A stretch of DNA of 64,000 nucleotides from Raphanus sativus (lineage: Eukaryota > Streptophyta > Magnoliopsida > Brassicales > Brassicaceae). Below, piece by piece: positions 1-10,567 of this stretch (its first letter is position 1; each line of letters begins with the position of its first letter). The DNA lies in contig NC_079517.1 in the NCBI RefSeq assembly GCF_000801105.2, positions 22,639,579-22,703,578 on the forward strand, read 5' to 3'. The translations under genes and the position numbers were made by a program. The notes beneath the pieces are model-generated. The model was not told the DNA's origin and searched no databases. It was given only the letters and a program-made list of their open reading frames with translations.

Positions 1-1381
1 ACAGCATTATAAGCGGTGGACTCGATACGACAATTTTGTCTTCTAGTGCCTTGAGGCATCAGGTAGAAGAAAGTGGTACGCTGTTTGTCGCAGTTAACGA
101 AGATATTTTTTCACATTACTTTTGATGACTTTAGAATCAGAAGAATACTGGTAATGAAAAAACCGACGATGTAGGTATTGGAAATAATTTGTTTTCCAAC
201 GTACGCAAGATGTCTAACGGCACAGCCTTCGATGATCACATGTGTACATGAGGCGTGGAACATGAGAAATGTTAATGCAACAAAGTCTTCTACAAGTTAT
301 ACTAAAGCTTTGGAAGAAGAAACATTACGTTTTGTAATATGTTCTTGTTCTGAGAGTTCTACAAACGTTGAGAGAAAAGCAAAGAAGATCGCCTTGGACG
401 ACGACATGATGCCTTGGACGACGACATGATGCCTTGGATTTCTTTGGTGGCGTTATTAACGGTATCGCCTTGGACGACGACATGATGCCTCACCACCATC
501 ACATCTTTCATTGCTTACACCGTCAGATTCTCTTTGCAGACAAAGAAGATCTACGTGCATTGCTGTTCTGTTTCTCGTCATATTCCCTCTCAATTGGAAG
601 CTTTTTGCTTTGTGGATTAGTTGGCAAGGTGGTGTCATGGTTTCTCTGTCCGGCATGGTTCCTCCCAGCATCAAGATATCTTAAACATATCTTCGTAATT
701 ATGCAGATGGTGTCTTTCCATGTCGTCCTATCACCGTTACCGTTTCCATATGAAGCTTTTAACGGGAGACATAGATCTGTGTGTATTTCCATATGTGTGA
801 TTTTTCTTATGACGTCACATAATTTCTTATCTGGGAGAAGAATGGTTCAGAACCTTAATAGAGAGTCATCATTTATTTGGGAGAGTCATTATTTATGGTG
901 TGTTCGGTTCAGACACAACGAGTACAATGGTTTTTGCACACTGCGACTGCTTGGACAACGACTCAGATTCGCGGACGAATCTTTTTCTCACCCGGAGGGA
1001 CTGATGCAGCGCATACTATGGACCATGAGCTTACGGGATATGCATGTTTGTACAGTTTCTATTTTATTTAGCCATTATATTAATTACGAGGATAAGTACA
1101 ATTTGTGTAGATTAGAATGTGGAGATATGGTTAAGATCTCGTTAGCCTAGTATATATAGTTTGATCTATAGCTTTGTAAACATTATTGATTATTGAATTT
1201 ATAAAAACCCTAGAACTTTCAGTTCTTCTTTCCTTGTCTTCGGCATTCTTTGGAATCAACGAATATCAAGAACCCTCGTTTGAACGGCTATTCTTCGGAA
1301 TCAACGATCATCGAGTCCTCGTCGAGTGGCCATTTCTGTGAGAATCAACGATCTTCGAGTCTATCAGCTTGACGCTGCGTC
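1..1381. other. Unassigned region with a probable LTR-derived segment
   Basis: No gene is recognised here. A 20-bp motif (CCTTGGACGACGACATGATG) occurs back to back near 393-432 and again near 467-487. From about 1100 to 1381 the sequence looks like the end of a retrotransposon LTR: a TATATATAG box near 1151, a run of AACCCTAG-type leader, and repeated GAATCAACGA motifs, ending just before the duplicated gene segment at 1409. The long plus-strand open frame at 434-1150 starts at TTG and has no recognisable domain, so I do not call it a gene. The LTR assignment rests on composition only. Confidence 0.3.
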
Positions 1382-1781
1382 AGTTTTAGACTATTTGCAT
1401 GAAGATTGATTAGCTTTTATCTTTTTAAATAGAAAAGCAGTCATTCAAATATGTTAGTTTTGTCTTTTATTTCAGTTTACACTTGAATATTTCTTGTGCT
1501 AAGAGAGAATACCAAAGCAACCTCTGTTCTTACAAATGGCTAGTCGATAAGATACACTTGTGACATACAATTTTCAACATTCGAACATTTTATTGTATTG
1601 ATTCATACTGGAACAAGTAACAACATGAAATCAACATAGACAGTTTATTTTTTGTAACACAAGATAGACAGTACTGAATATTCAATTACACAACTTTTAA
1701 ACAGTAAAACAGAACTTAAACACAACCGAGATAACAACACAGCCTTGGTCGTACCGAACAACCACCGTCTCCATATGTTTC

Positions 1782-2240
1782 TCAATCGAAGTCAAGATCA
1801 AAATCGTCGTTATCATCGGGAAAACTCGGGACGATAGTATCAATCTCGACCCGTATCCTCTCAATCTCCGGCGAATCGGACACGGACTCGTGTTTCTTTA
1901 AATCCAAGATATCTATGGTTAACGTATGAACGATGTCAGAGAAAGAAGGAACTTGGATGATCTCAAGAATATGAAAGACGTTGGCTTCTATCTGCTCCCT
2001 ATCGCCACCGACGAGCCACGCTCTATCGAACTCGTGGGTTTGACGAACGATTCGGGTATCTAAATTGCAGAAGTCTTCAAGATCATCGTCTGAATCTGAA
2101 TCTGAGCGTCTGGGGGCTTTCCTGTAAACCAATACGAAATCAAAGACAAAGTTAGGGTTGTTGTTGAGGTTGTTGGTGAAGACTGGGTCGAAGGAGATGA
2201 AGGAGTCGGGTTCGTCGTCGCAGTATCCAAACCAGACCAT
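1782..2240 (-). CDS. Uncharacterised small acidic protein, copy A
   Basis: Complete 152-residue frame starting MVWFGYCDDEPDSF, with no family I recognise. The N-terminal third is rich in F, D and N. Then come a hydrophobic stretch (FDFVLVYRKAP), a Ser/Asp run near residues 65-75, a conserved block (RIVRQTHEFDR) and an acidic tail (DDNDDFDLDFD). There is no signal peptide or membrane segment. Copies B (12976) and C (24698) preserve the same order, with C intact, so the frame is probably a real gene and not chance. A TATA box (TATAAATA, minus strand, at plus 2387-2394) lies about 147 nt upstream of the ATG. No function can be assigned; the family may be restricted to Brassicaceae, but this needs a search. 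Confidence 0.65.
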   Translation of the reverse strand: MVWFGYCDDEPDSFISFDPVFTNNLNNNPNFVFDFVLVYRKAPRRSDSDSDDDLEDFCNLDTRIVRQTHEFDRAWLVGGDREQIEANVFHILEIIQVPSFSDIVHTLTIDILDLKKHESVSDSPEIERIRVEIDTIVPSFPDDNDDFDLDFD

Positions 2241-2379
2241 GATTTGTTCTTGTAAGAAAGATTGATGACTTTGAAACTGGATTCGTTATTTATTTAGGGA
2301 TGAGAAGTGAGAACAGAGACGGTTTAAAGAGAACAGAAAAGAGTTAAACTCTGAATCACTTGTTTAGAGGTGGACAAGT

Positions 2380-2650
2380 ATGCTCATATTTATAGGTTTT
2401 TTTTTCCTTTTTTCGTTGACCCAATTTCCTTTTTGTTTTATTATATTTCCTTTTTTCTCATCTGACTCCTTTTTCAAGTCTCGATACCTCTTTTAATTTT
2501 CACTGATTAACTTGCCTAAATGTGGAGACACTCATATTTATAGTTTTTATTTCCTTTTTCTCGTTGACCCAATTTTCTTTTTGTTTTATTATATTTCTTT
2601 TTTTCTCGTCCGACTCCTTTTTCAAGTCTCGATACCTCTTTTAATTTTAA
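2380..2650 (-). promoter_or_regulatory. Duplicated promoter module of copy A
   Basis: Two tandem modules of about 135 bp each contain a TATA-like box (plus 2387-2394 and 2535-2542), a TTGACC motif matching the W-box core (2416-2421 and 2564-2569), and a GGAGTC/GAGGTATCGAG block. The proximal module is the one positioned for the gene start at 2240. Copy B carries related modules at about 12612-12830 in the opposite orientation. W-box function is inferred from the motif only. Confidence 0.4.
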
Positions 2651-3068
2651 CTAGCTTTTGATCCGTGCACCCGCGCGAATTTTTTATTCTTCATTATAAT
2701 ATGTTTTTAATTTTTTTAAATGATATAAATTCAGTTGTTTGTAATTACATTCATATGTTATTTAAGTTTGATATTAGTGTGTCTTGTTCAATGTGATCAA
2801 CTTTAATTTATAAACTATGAGATCATGTCTTAATTGTGTGTTTTATTTAGTTTATTTGGTAAAATAAATAATAAATTATTTTCTCTATTTCATATTAAGT
2901 ATCACTTAAACAATTTTTTATTACACTATTTCAATTTCAATGTAATTTATATATACTTTCAGCTCAATATTATTTGCAAAATATATTAATTTTATAAATA
3001 AATTTATTTATCTAAAATGGTGGAGGGTTTTATTAAATTGTATTATAAATATTTTGCCTGAAAGTTGA

Positions 3069-3571
3069 TGTGAAGCTTGGGTCTCACCAATACATTATGG
3101 GCCAGAGACAGCACTCCTATTGGGCCAAGTATCAAGCAGGCCCAAACACCTTATGCAGCACCTGATCAAATACGACACATATATATAAGACATGTTAGTA
3201 TTGTGATTAGGTTAACGCAGTCAAGGAAAAACACTCAAGGGTTTACGGCAATTAGAATCAGATCAATCTGGTGGACAGCAAGAGGCAACAATACAAGATC
3301 AATCACTTAGGCTTAAGCTATTGTATCTAAGAGTTTGTTGGTATCCTCTAGCTAGGAGTATCTGGTTCTTTGTAAACTATTATCTAGCACACAAGTTTGG
3401 TGTTGCTAGAGTCTCTTTGATCTAGTGGATTTTGGGAGCAGAAGTTCTCCCACGAGATGTACCGCGCCTGAGGCCGGGAACTCGTTAAATTGCCTGTGTC
3501 ATTTTATGTTCTGCTTAACCTAGATCATAAGCTAACTTGGAACCTAAGTAATCTGACTCATATCTCTCACA
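3069..3571 (+). repeat. 5' LTR of copia-1
   Basis: 503 bp, TG...CA ends. A TATA-like box (TATATATAAG) lies at about 3179-3189 and would set transcription start near 3215. The small frame inside is repeated identically in the 3' LTR and is not a gene. Confidence 0.95.
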
Positions 3572-3648
3572 AGTGGTATCAGAGCTTCCGGTTATACATC
3601 AAGGTTACTTAGGAGAGAGAGAGGAGGTTTATACTCAGTACCTGCTCG

Positions 3649-6600
3649 ATGGTGAAGTCGAAGGAGAGGATTGAGATAGACCGGTTTGAGGGTGATGGTG
3701 ATTTCGCCTTATGGAAAGTGAGAATGATGGCTCACTTTGGAGTACTTGGCTTGAAAGCCATTCTCACTGACGAGAGGCTACTTAAAGACGATCCTGATAC
3801 TAAGGATGAACCAGAATCGGCCATGAAAGATACTGGAAAGGGGCTTGCTGGAATCGTCAAGCCTGCACCTGCCATTGATCCTGCAAAGTTTGAGAAATCA
3901 GAGAAAGCAAAAGACTTGATTGTACTAAACGTTGGGAACAAGGTCTTAAGAAAAATCCAACATTGCGAGACTGCTGCAGCAATGTGGAGTACACTTAACA
4001 GTTTATATACAGAGACTTCTCTACCTAACAGAATTTACCTACAGCTACGGTTCTACACTTTCAGAATGATCGATTCAAAGTCTATTGATGAGAATGTGGA
4101 TGATTTTCTCAAGTTGGTGGCAGATTTAAGTAACTTGCAAGTGGAGGTATCAGAAGAAGTTCAAGCCATACTATTGCTAAGCTCGTTACCTAGCAAATAC
4201 GATCAACTCAAGGAAACACTTAAGTACGGGAGAGACACACTTAGCCTAGCAGAGGTTACTGGTGCCGCGAGGTCAAAAGAAAGGGAGTTGACTGAAAGTG
4301 GAAAGTTTACCAGGTCAGGTGGAGACAGTCTGATGGTGGAAAGAGGCAGATCAGACAATCGATACACCCGGAATAATGGGAAGGGCTACAAAGGAAGATC
4401 CAAGAGTCGACATGGGAGATCTAAATCACGCCCCAGAAACAGCAAAAACAACAAAGGTTGCTTCATCTGTGGGAAAGAGGGACACTGGAAGCGTGAATGC
4501 CCAGATAAGAGAGCTCCCAAAGCTCAAGACTCAGCCAATATGGCAGGGGAACCGCGACAACCGTTGATACTCACAGTCAGCACACAGTACGCACGAGACG
4601 AGTGGGTAATGGACTCCGGATGCTCATTCCATATCACTCCAGATAAGAGCGTGCTATTTGACCTGGAAGAATTTAAAGGGGGAAAAGTATTAATGGCCAA
4701 TAACACCCATAGCAACATTCAGGGAATCGGAAAGATAAAAATTCAGAATGCAGATGGGTCTACAGTTATTCTAACAGGAGTAAGATATATGCCAGACATG
4801 AGCAGAAATTTGATATCTTATGGAATGTTGGAGACAGCAGGGTGTCGTTATGAAGGTAAGGACCTTATGGTCAACTTCTATAAAGACAATAAGCCGGTTA
4901 TTTCTGGAAGATATCAGCAGGGATTATACTATCTACAGGGAACAGTTCTTCGAGGAGAAGCTAACATTTCTAAGGTTGAGAGAAACATGACTAATGTATG
5001 GCATTCACGTCTGGGTCATATGAATCTCAACAACATGTCTGAACTTGTCAAAAAGGGATTTATCAGTGACAAGGATGTTAAGAAACTGGATTTCTGCGAG
5101 CACTGTATCATTGGGAAATCACATAAACTGAAGTTTCCTACTGCTAAGCACGTCACTAAAGGGATTCTAGAGTATATCCACTCTGACCTTTGGGGCTCTC
5201 CTTCTACTCCTGAGAGCCTAGCTGGAAATAAGTACTTTGTTACTTTTATTGATGACTATTCTAAGAAAGTGTGGATTTATTTCTTGACTACTAAAGATGA
5301 GGTGTTCTCTAAGTTCAGAGAATGGAAGGCTGAAGTTGAAAATAAAACTGAGAAGAAGGTAAAGTGTCTAAGGACTGACAATGGTCTTGAATTCTGTAAC
5401 AGACAGTTTGATGATTATTGCAAGAAGTCTGGGATTAAACGACACACGACCTGCACGTACACCCCTCAACAGAATGGGGTTTCAGAGAGGATGAATCGAA
5501 CGATTATGGACAAGGTGCGATGCATGCTTGCTGAATCTGGATTGGACCAAAGTTTTTGGGCAGAAGCTGCATCCACTGCCATCTACTTGATTAACAGGTC
5601 ACCTAATTCGAGCATAGGGTTCAAACTGCCTGAAGAAGTCTGGTCTGGTCATAAGCCCGACCTAAACCACCTCAGAACATTCGGCTGCACTGCTAAAACG
5701 GGAGCTAGAGCTATAAAAGGGGTATTTGTTGGATATCCTATGGGCACTAAAGGGTATCGGGTCTGGATAGAAGACGAAGGGAGGTGTAGAACAAGTAGAA
5801 ACGTGGTATTTAATGAGGATGAATTATACAAGCACACCACTGCTAAGGAAAAAGCCAGTGCAGAAGCTACCACGAGTAACAACCCCAGTCGCAAGGAGAA
5901 AACCAAGAAAAAGGTTTCTTTTAGTGATGATTTGATCAGAGGACCTTCTCCTCATGTCGAAGGTACTTCCGATCAAGGTGGAGAAGAATCATCATCACAT
6001 TCTGATAGCTCTAGCGACTCAGGAAGTAATAGCGACGCAGGAATTCATGAAGAGGTTCAAGAAGTTGAAAATAGCAGTAGCGAACCAGAGAACCTAGACA
6101 CTTATGTTCTAGCACGTGACAGAGAGAGGAGACAGAACGTGAGACCTCCTTCCAGGTATGAAGATGGTAACTTTGTAGCTTACGCGCTCAATGTTATCGG
6201 GGATTTAGAGATTGAGGAGCCTAAGAGTTATTCAGAGGCAATGAGAAGCCGACAAAGGAAACTCTGGAAAGCAGCTGCCGATGAGGAAATGGAATCCCAT
6301 AAGAAGAATCGGACTTGGGACCTAATTGACAGACCGGCAAAAGCAAAGCTTGTTGGATGCAGGTGGCTATTCAAACTAAAACCTGGCATCCCAGGAGTTG
6401 AGGATGAAAGATACAAGGGCAGATTGGTGGCTAAAGGATATTCTCAAACAGAAGGGGTTGACTACAATGAGATTTTCTCACCAGTTGTGAAACATGTCTC
6501 TATCAGACTTATGCTCAGTATTGTGGTAAACCTAGACTTGGAACTTGAACAGATGGATGTGAAAACAGCTTTCTTACATGGAAGCCTAGAAGAAAGAATC

Positions 6601-7776
6601 CTAATGGAACAACCTGAGGGATATATAAAGCCAGGAACAGAGAACAAAGTGTGTTTGCTGAGAAAGTCTCTGTATGGGTTAAAACAATCCCCTAGAAGAT
6701 GGAATCATCGGTTTAACAGTTTCATGAAGGATCAGTTGTTTGATCGCTGCAGCAAGGATTTGTGTGTCTATATGAGGGATGTTCAAACCGACAAGGCTAT
6801 CTATCTACTCCTATATGTCGATGACATGCTGATTGCCTCAGGAAACAAGAAGGTAATCAAAGATCTTAAGGAAAAGCTGAGTGGTGAATTTGAGATGAAG
6901 GACATGGGAAAGGCATCACGGATATTGGGAATGGACATTACGAGAGATCGAGTGAAAGGAACACTGACTCTATCTCAGAGTAAGTACATTGAGAAGGTCC
7001 TAAAGACATTTGGAATGCAGGACTCTAAGGCTGTGATCACCCCTACAGCATCACACTTCAAATTGAGAAGCATAACTGACGATGAATGGAAGATAGAGGC
7101 ATCACAGATGGAACGAATTCCTTATGCTAGTGCTGTGGGAAGCCTAATGTATGCTATGGTGGGCTCTAGACCAGATTTGGGTTTTGCAGTAGGCTATGTA
7201 TGCCGATTCATGAGTAAACCAGGAAGGGAGCACTGGAAAGCAGTTCAGTGGGTTCTAAGGTATCTACGAGGAGCAGGTGATTTGAACTTGACATTTAAGA
7301 AGAATACTACACTACTCGTGGAAGGTTTCTCAGATTCAGACTACGCTACAGATAGGGACAGAAGCCGCTCAGTGACAGGGTATGCATTCAAATTTGGAGG
7401 GAACACCATATCATGGAAGTCATGTCTACAATCAGTTGTGGCATTATCTACTACAGAGGCTGAATATATGGCTATGAATGAAGCAGCTAAAGAAGCAATG
7501 TGGCTAAAGGAAATATGCACTGAACTCGGTTTCAAACAACAGGGAATCAAACTATATTGTGATTCTCAAAGTGCCCTATCCCTAGCAAGAAATCCAGTCA
7601 ATCACGAGAAGACTAAGCACATAGCTACCAAGTTCAATTTTATTCGAGACCTAGTGGAAGCAGGAGACATTATTCTAAACAAGATTCACACTAGTGTTAA
7701 CCCTGCAGATTTTCTAACCAAAACAGTACCTGGTCAGAAGTTCCAGCTTTGCTGTGAACTTTTGAATATTCACTGA
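3649..7776 (+). CDS. Copia gag-pol polyprotein (copia-1)
   Basis: Single 1375-residue frame from an ATG 78 nt after the LTR. Order is as in Ty1/copia: Gag with UBN2-type region (about 1-260), CCHC zinc knuckle CFICGKEGHWKREC (about 271-284), aspartic protease DSGCSFHI (about 321), integrase HHCC (HSRLGHMN to CEHC, about 452-486) and DDE residues in HSDLWGS, RTDNGLEF and SERMNRT (about 513, 575, 612). Reverse transcriptase follows (MDVKTAFL about 967; YVDDML about 1057), then RNase H (DSDYATDRDRS about 1229; STTEAEY about 1267). No stop or frameshift is visible. It makes the particle proteins and enzymes for reverse transcription and integration. Confidence 0.95.
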   Translation: MVKSKERIEIDRFEGDGDFALWKVRMMAHFGVLGLKAILTDERLLKDDPDTKDEPESAMKDTGKGLAGIVKPAPAIDPAKFEKSEKAKDLIVLNVGNKVLRKIQHCETAAAMWSTLNSLYTETSLPNRIYLQLRFYTFRMIDSKSIDENVDDFLKLVADLSNLQVEVSEEVQAILLLSSLPSKYDQLKETLKYGRDTLSLAEVTGAARSKERELTESGKFTRSGGDSLMVERGRSDNRYTRNNGKGYKGRSKSRHGRSKSRPRNSKNNKGCFICGKEGHWKRECPDKRAPKAQDSANMAGEPRQPLILTVSTQYARDEWVMDSGCSFHITPDKSVLFDLEEFKGGKVLMANNTHSNIQGIGKIKIQNADGSTVILTGVRYMPDMSRNLISYGMLETAGCRYEGKDLMVNFYKDNKPVISGRYQQGLYYLQGTVLRGEANISKVERNMTNVWHSRLGHMNLNNMSELVKKGFISDKDVKKLDFCEHCIIGKSHKLKFPTAKHVTKGILEYIHSDLWGSPSTPESLAGNKYFVTFIDDYSKKVWIYFLTTKDEVFSKFREWKAEVENKTEKKVKCLRTDNGLEFCNRQFDDYCKKSGIKRHTTCTYTPQQNGVSERMNRTIMDKVRCMLAESGLDQSFWAEAASTAIYLINRSPNSSIGFKLPEEVWSGHKPDLNHLRTFGCTAKTGARAIKGVFVGYPMGTKGYRVWIEDEGRCRTSRNVVFNEDELYKHTTAKEKASAEATTSNNPSRKEKTKKKVSFSDDLIRGPSPHVEGTSDQGGEESSSHSDSSSDSGSNSDAGIHEEVQEVENSSSEPENLDTYVLARDRERRQNVRPPSRYEDGNFVAYALNVIGDLEIEEPKSYSEAMRSRQRKLWKAAADEEMESHKKNRTWDLIDRPAKAKLVGCRWLFKLKPGIPGVEDERYKGRLVAKGYSQTEGVDYNEIFSPVVKHVSIRLMLSIVVNLDLELEQMDVKTAFLHGSLEERILMEQPEGYIKPGTENKVCLLRKSLYGLKQSPRRWNHRFNSFMKDQLFDRCSKDLCVYMRDVQTDKAIYLLLYVDDMLIASGNKKVIKDLKEKLSGEFEMKDMGKASRILGMDITRDRVKGTLTLSQSKYIEKVLKTFGMQDSKAVITPTASHFKLRSITDDEWKIEASQMERIPYASAVGSLMYAMVGSRPDLGFAVGYVCRFMSKPGREHWKAVQWVLRYLRGAGDLNLTFKKNTTLLVEGFSDSDYATDRDRSRSVTGYAFKFGGNTISWKSCLQSVVALSTTEAEYMAMNEAAKEAMWLKEICTELGFKQQGIKLYCDSQSALSLARNPVNHEKTKHIATKFNFIRDLVEAGDIILNKIHTSVNPADFLTKTVPGQKFQLCCELLNIH

Positions 7777-8999
7777 GAAGGTAGAAGCAGCTCCAGGTGT
7801 TTCCAATGCTATGACTCCATCCTCGCATAACACAAGTAACAAGCATGGTTAGTGTTTATGAAAAAAAAAGGGAGTCAAAGAAGATAGGAAATGCCGTGAT
7901 ATGAATTAGATGGAAGTACCTGGAGCATAACTAGAATCGAGAAGAGTACTCGATTCAGGTGGAGGAGGAAGCATCAAACAGTCACGGGTTTGAGGCTACA
8001 GAAGACTCATGGTATCAGTTGAGTCACTTTCTACGGACAATCACCAAGGCATCTCAGATAAAGCAACTTCTACAGTAAAGGACAGGAAACAAGTGTTAGT
8101 GATTAACTCGAGTATATCACAAAGCACAAAAGGGATTTTCTGATAATTACCTGAAGAAGACTACAGTCTGTGTTAAGACTCGCAGAGCCACTTGTGTGTC
8201 ACAACACAGGAACGCCTCGGAGTTCTTTGAACCAAGGGTTGAGATGACTGTTGGAAATCAAGCACAAGAAGTCAGGTTCAACAGAGGTTACAGACAAGGA
8301 GGGTTAGTAAGTTATACAACCCTTACGAGAGAGGTGGAGTGTGATGAGGGAGCTCAGATAGGAGCTCAGGCAATGTCAGGGTCTCAGTTGCATCCGGCGA
8401 TAGAGACGCGATTTGTTAAAATCAGACATGCAAAACAAAAAAAAAAAGGAAACGATGTCCACAGATTAGCTAAACAACTCCCGAGATTCGTTTGATATTC
8501 TTAACAGATGATCCTAATCGACTTATGATGAGAAGAGGTTAGATGTACCTGAGGATATTGAAGAAGAGAGGCGACGGAGTTAGCTATGATCTCTCCCTGA
8601 CAAGCGAATCACCTTTGGGTGGAGAAAACTTCGATGGGAAGAGTGAAGGGTGGAAAGACGAAGCCTGTGCGGTGGAGTCGACCAGATCGTTCTCGGCGGA
8701 GCTCGACAAAGCTCCGAGCACTCACGACGAAGGTAGCGTCGAGAGGTCATAAAAGAGAGATTCGCGACCAAAGGAATATAGGGGTTGCCTCCGAAGAAGA
8801 GATGTGTGCTCGGCGTAGCAGACAAGATCGGAGATCTACCACGGCGAAACCAAGTCCAGATCGATGGAGGAGGTCCGAGAGAGAGAGAGTCACTTTGACT
8901 CTTTTGCTTTCGCCGAAGAAGACAAAGAGACAAGAGATGCTGTCGGCACAAGTTTGCAGAGTGGGCCATTGGTGGGCTCAATCCAAGCTGGTGGAGATT
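7777..8999 (+). other. Long 3' noncoding region of copia-1
   Basis: 1.2 kb between the polyprotein stop and the 3' LTR, much longer than usual in copia elements. It holds several short open frames in both orientations (for example 8196-8495, minus 8580-8981, and one from 8619 that runs into the LTR), none with a recognisable domain. Purine-rich sequence ending GGTGGAGATT just before 9000 is the likely polypurine tract. An env-like or captured gene cannot be supported. Confidence 0.6.
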
Positions 9000-9502
9000 T
9001 GTGAAGCTTGGGTCTCACCAATACATTATGGGCCAGAGACAGCACTCCTATTGGGCCAAGTATCAAGCAGGCCCAAACACCTTATGCAGCACCTGATCAA
9101 ATACGACACATATATATAAGACATGTTAGTATTGTGATTAGGTTAACGCAGTCAAGGAAAAACACTCAAGGGTTTACGGCAATTAGAATCAGATCAATCT
9201 GGTGGACAGCAAGAGGCAACAATACAAGATCAATCACTTAGGCTTAAGCTATTGTATCTAAGAGTTTGTTGGTATCCTCTAGCTAGGAGTATCTGGTTCT
9301 TTGTAAACTATTATCTAGCACACAAGTTTGGTGTTGCTAGAGTCTCTTTGATCTAGTGGATTTTGGGAGCAGAAGTTCTCCCACGAGATGTACCGCGCCT
9401 GAGGCCGGGAACTCGTTAAATTGCCTGTGTCATTTTATATTCTGCTTAACCTAGATCATAAGCTAACTTGGAACCTAAGTAATCTGACTCATATCTCTCA
9501 CA
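9000..9502 (+). repeat. 3' LTR of copia-1
   Basis: 503 bp, one substitution from the 5' LTR by direct reading, followed by the GTTGA target duplicate. Confidence 0.95.
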
Positions 9503-9507
9503 GTTGA

Positions 9508-10549
9508 ATATAATGTTCAAAATTTTTATTGAGTTTTTTAAATACAAATACATTATTTAGACAATAGTCGTATGATCAAGAGTCGGCCCAAATAACATTG
9601 TTTCTAATTACACAATATAGTGGACTTCAAAATTTGTAAAATATTAATCTAAGCCCATATTTTTTTCCCAGGGAAAAAACAGAAACGAAAGCTACCGACT
9701 TTTGTTGTTCTCTTGACTTTTTATTCTGTACTTTTAGTATTCTCGCTGTCTTTTTTTTTTCCTGAAATTATAAGATTCTCTATGTCTTTCTCTTGGTACT
9801 CACCGAAACCCTTGTCGATTGATCTATATATGAAGCTCAAGAGAACTATATTTATGTTTTCACTATAAGAAATCTGATCGATCTACGCTTACTACAACAC
9901 TTCTAAGGTTAGATTTTTTGATTGAGGTATATATATATATATATTTTAGGTTAAATTGAGTTTCTATGATTAGGTTCTTATAACTATTTTATTTATGTTA
10001 ATCTTTTTTATATAAATCAACCGATGTTTGGAATACCAAAACAGGACAAATCAGAACAGAAGTCTGATATAGAAAACAAAGGAACAATCAAGTTGCATGT
10101 AACCGATCGGTAACGAATCAATATAATCTCTCCCTTTTGGTTTCATGTCCTGACTGAATTTAATTATCCTTCCTTTAAACGAAACAATTTCAAGGAGACC
10201 GTTACATTTCAGATTTAATTATATTACAAAATATGTTTAATGCTTCTGAATATGACGTGTTCCAAAATATTCAGACTTGAATGTTTGTGGTTTTTGTACT
10301 TATGGTTTGGTTTTAGCTATTTAATTGAGTGAGTCTTGTTAATTTTAATGCAATGATCTGGGCCATGAATATTAGGTAAGCCCAAGACAATATAATGACT
10401 GGATAAGAAAGATAAGTCAACGAAATGTATAATGAAATAAAGAATGTTAAATGAAACGTCACAGTATAGATGACAGTGGCATGAGATTGTAATATTTGTG
10501 TAACTTTAAGGGATAAGTATTATTTGTACTTCAGTCTTAATAGTTTAGA
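9508..10549. other. AT-rich Helitron interior, no gene seen
   Basis: AT-rich noncoding DNA that continues the Helitron-like element right of the copia insertion. It includes a T-rich stretch (9745-9765) and a short TA run (9930-9950). No coding frame or RNA gene is seen. Confidence 0.5.
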
Positions 10550-10567
10550 TTAATATCTATTCTATTA

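Larger units (their letters stand above)
1409..2650 (-). repeat. Left arm of inverted duplication (copy A unit)
   Basis: This segment is repeated in inverted orientation at about 12612-13787. Similarity covers the downstream flank, the coding region and the promoter. The outer edge is sharp: homology stops at TGATTAGC (1409 here, 13787 in the partner). The inner edge is cut by a Helitron-like end at 2651. The upstream part of this arm carries the promoter module twice in tandem (about 2380-2505 and 2506-2650). Confidence 0.8.
3064..9507 (+). mobile_element. Intact Ty1/copia LTR retrotransposon (copia-1)
   Basis: Full-length element at 3069-9502 with a 5-bp target duplication GTTGA (3064-3068 and 9503-9507). 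Its 503-bp LTRs differ at a single position (G/A near 3507 versus 9438), showing very recent insertion. A tRNA-Met type primer site TGGTATCAGAGC is at 3574-3585. One uninterrupted polyprotein frame (3649-7776) is followed by an unusually long 1.2-kb noncoding 3' region. It sits inside a Helitron-like element. With every domain present, it could be autonomous. Confidence 0.95.
2651..10549 (-). mobile_element. Non-autonomous Helitron-like element, split by copia
   Basis: On the minus strand the 3' end shows a GC-rich palindrome-like tract (GCGCGGGTGCACGGATC) followed by CTAG and flanking T, the usual Helitron terminus. The 5' end reads TCTAAACTATTAAG at 10549, preceded by A, so insertion was between A and T as Helitrons do. 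Removing the copia element at 3069-9502 leaves about 1.46 kb of AT-rich DNA with no Rep/helicase coding. A short TA microsatellite lies near 9930-9950. The ends are recognised by eye, so the call is moderate. Confidence 0.45.

Noticed and set aside
434..1150. 238-residue open frame on plus strand
   Set aside because: Starts at TTG, has no recognisable domain and crosses the LTR-like segment and low-complexity repeats.
3077..3310. 77-residue frame repeated at 9008-9241
   Set aside because: Lies inside the copia-1 LTRs and is present twice only because the LTRs are near-identical.
8619..9119. 166-residue basic frame after copia-1 pol, considered as an extra gene
   Set aside because: Runs into the 3' LTR, is composition-driven and shows no domain.
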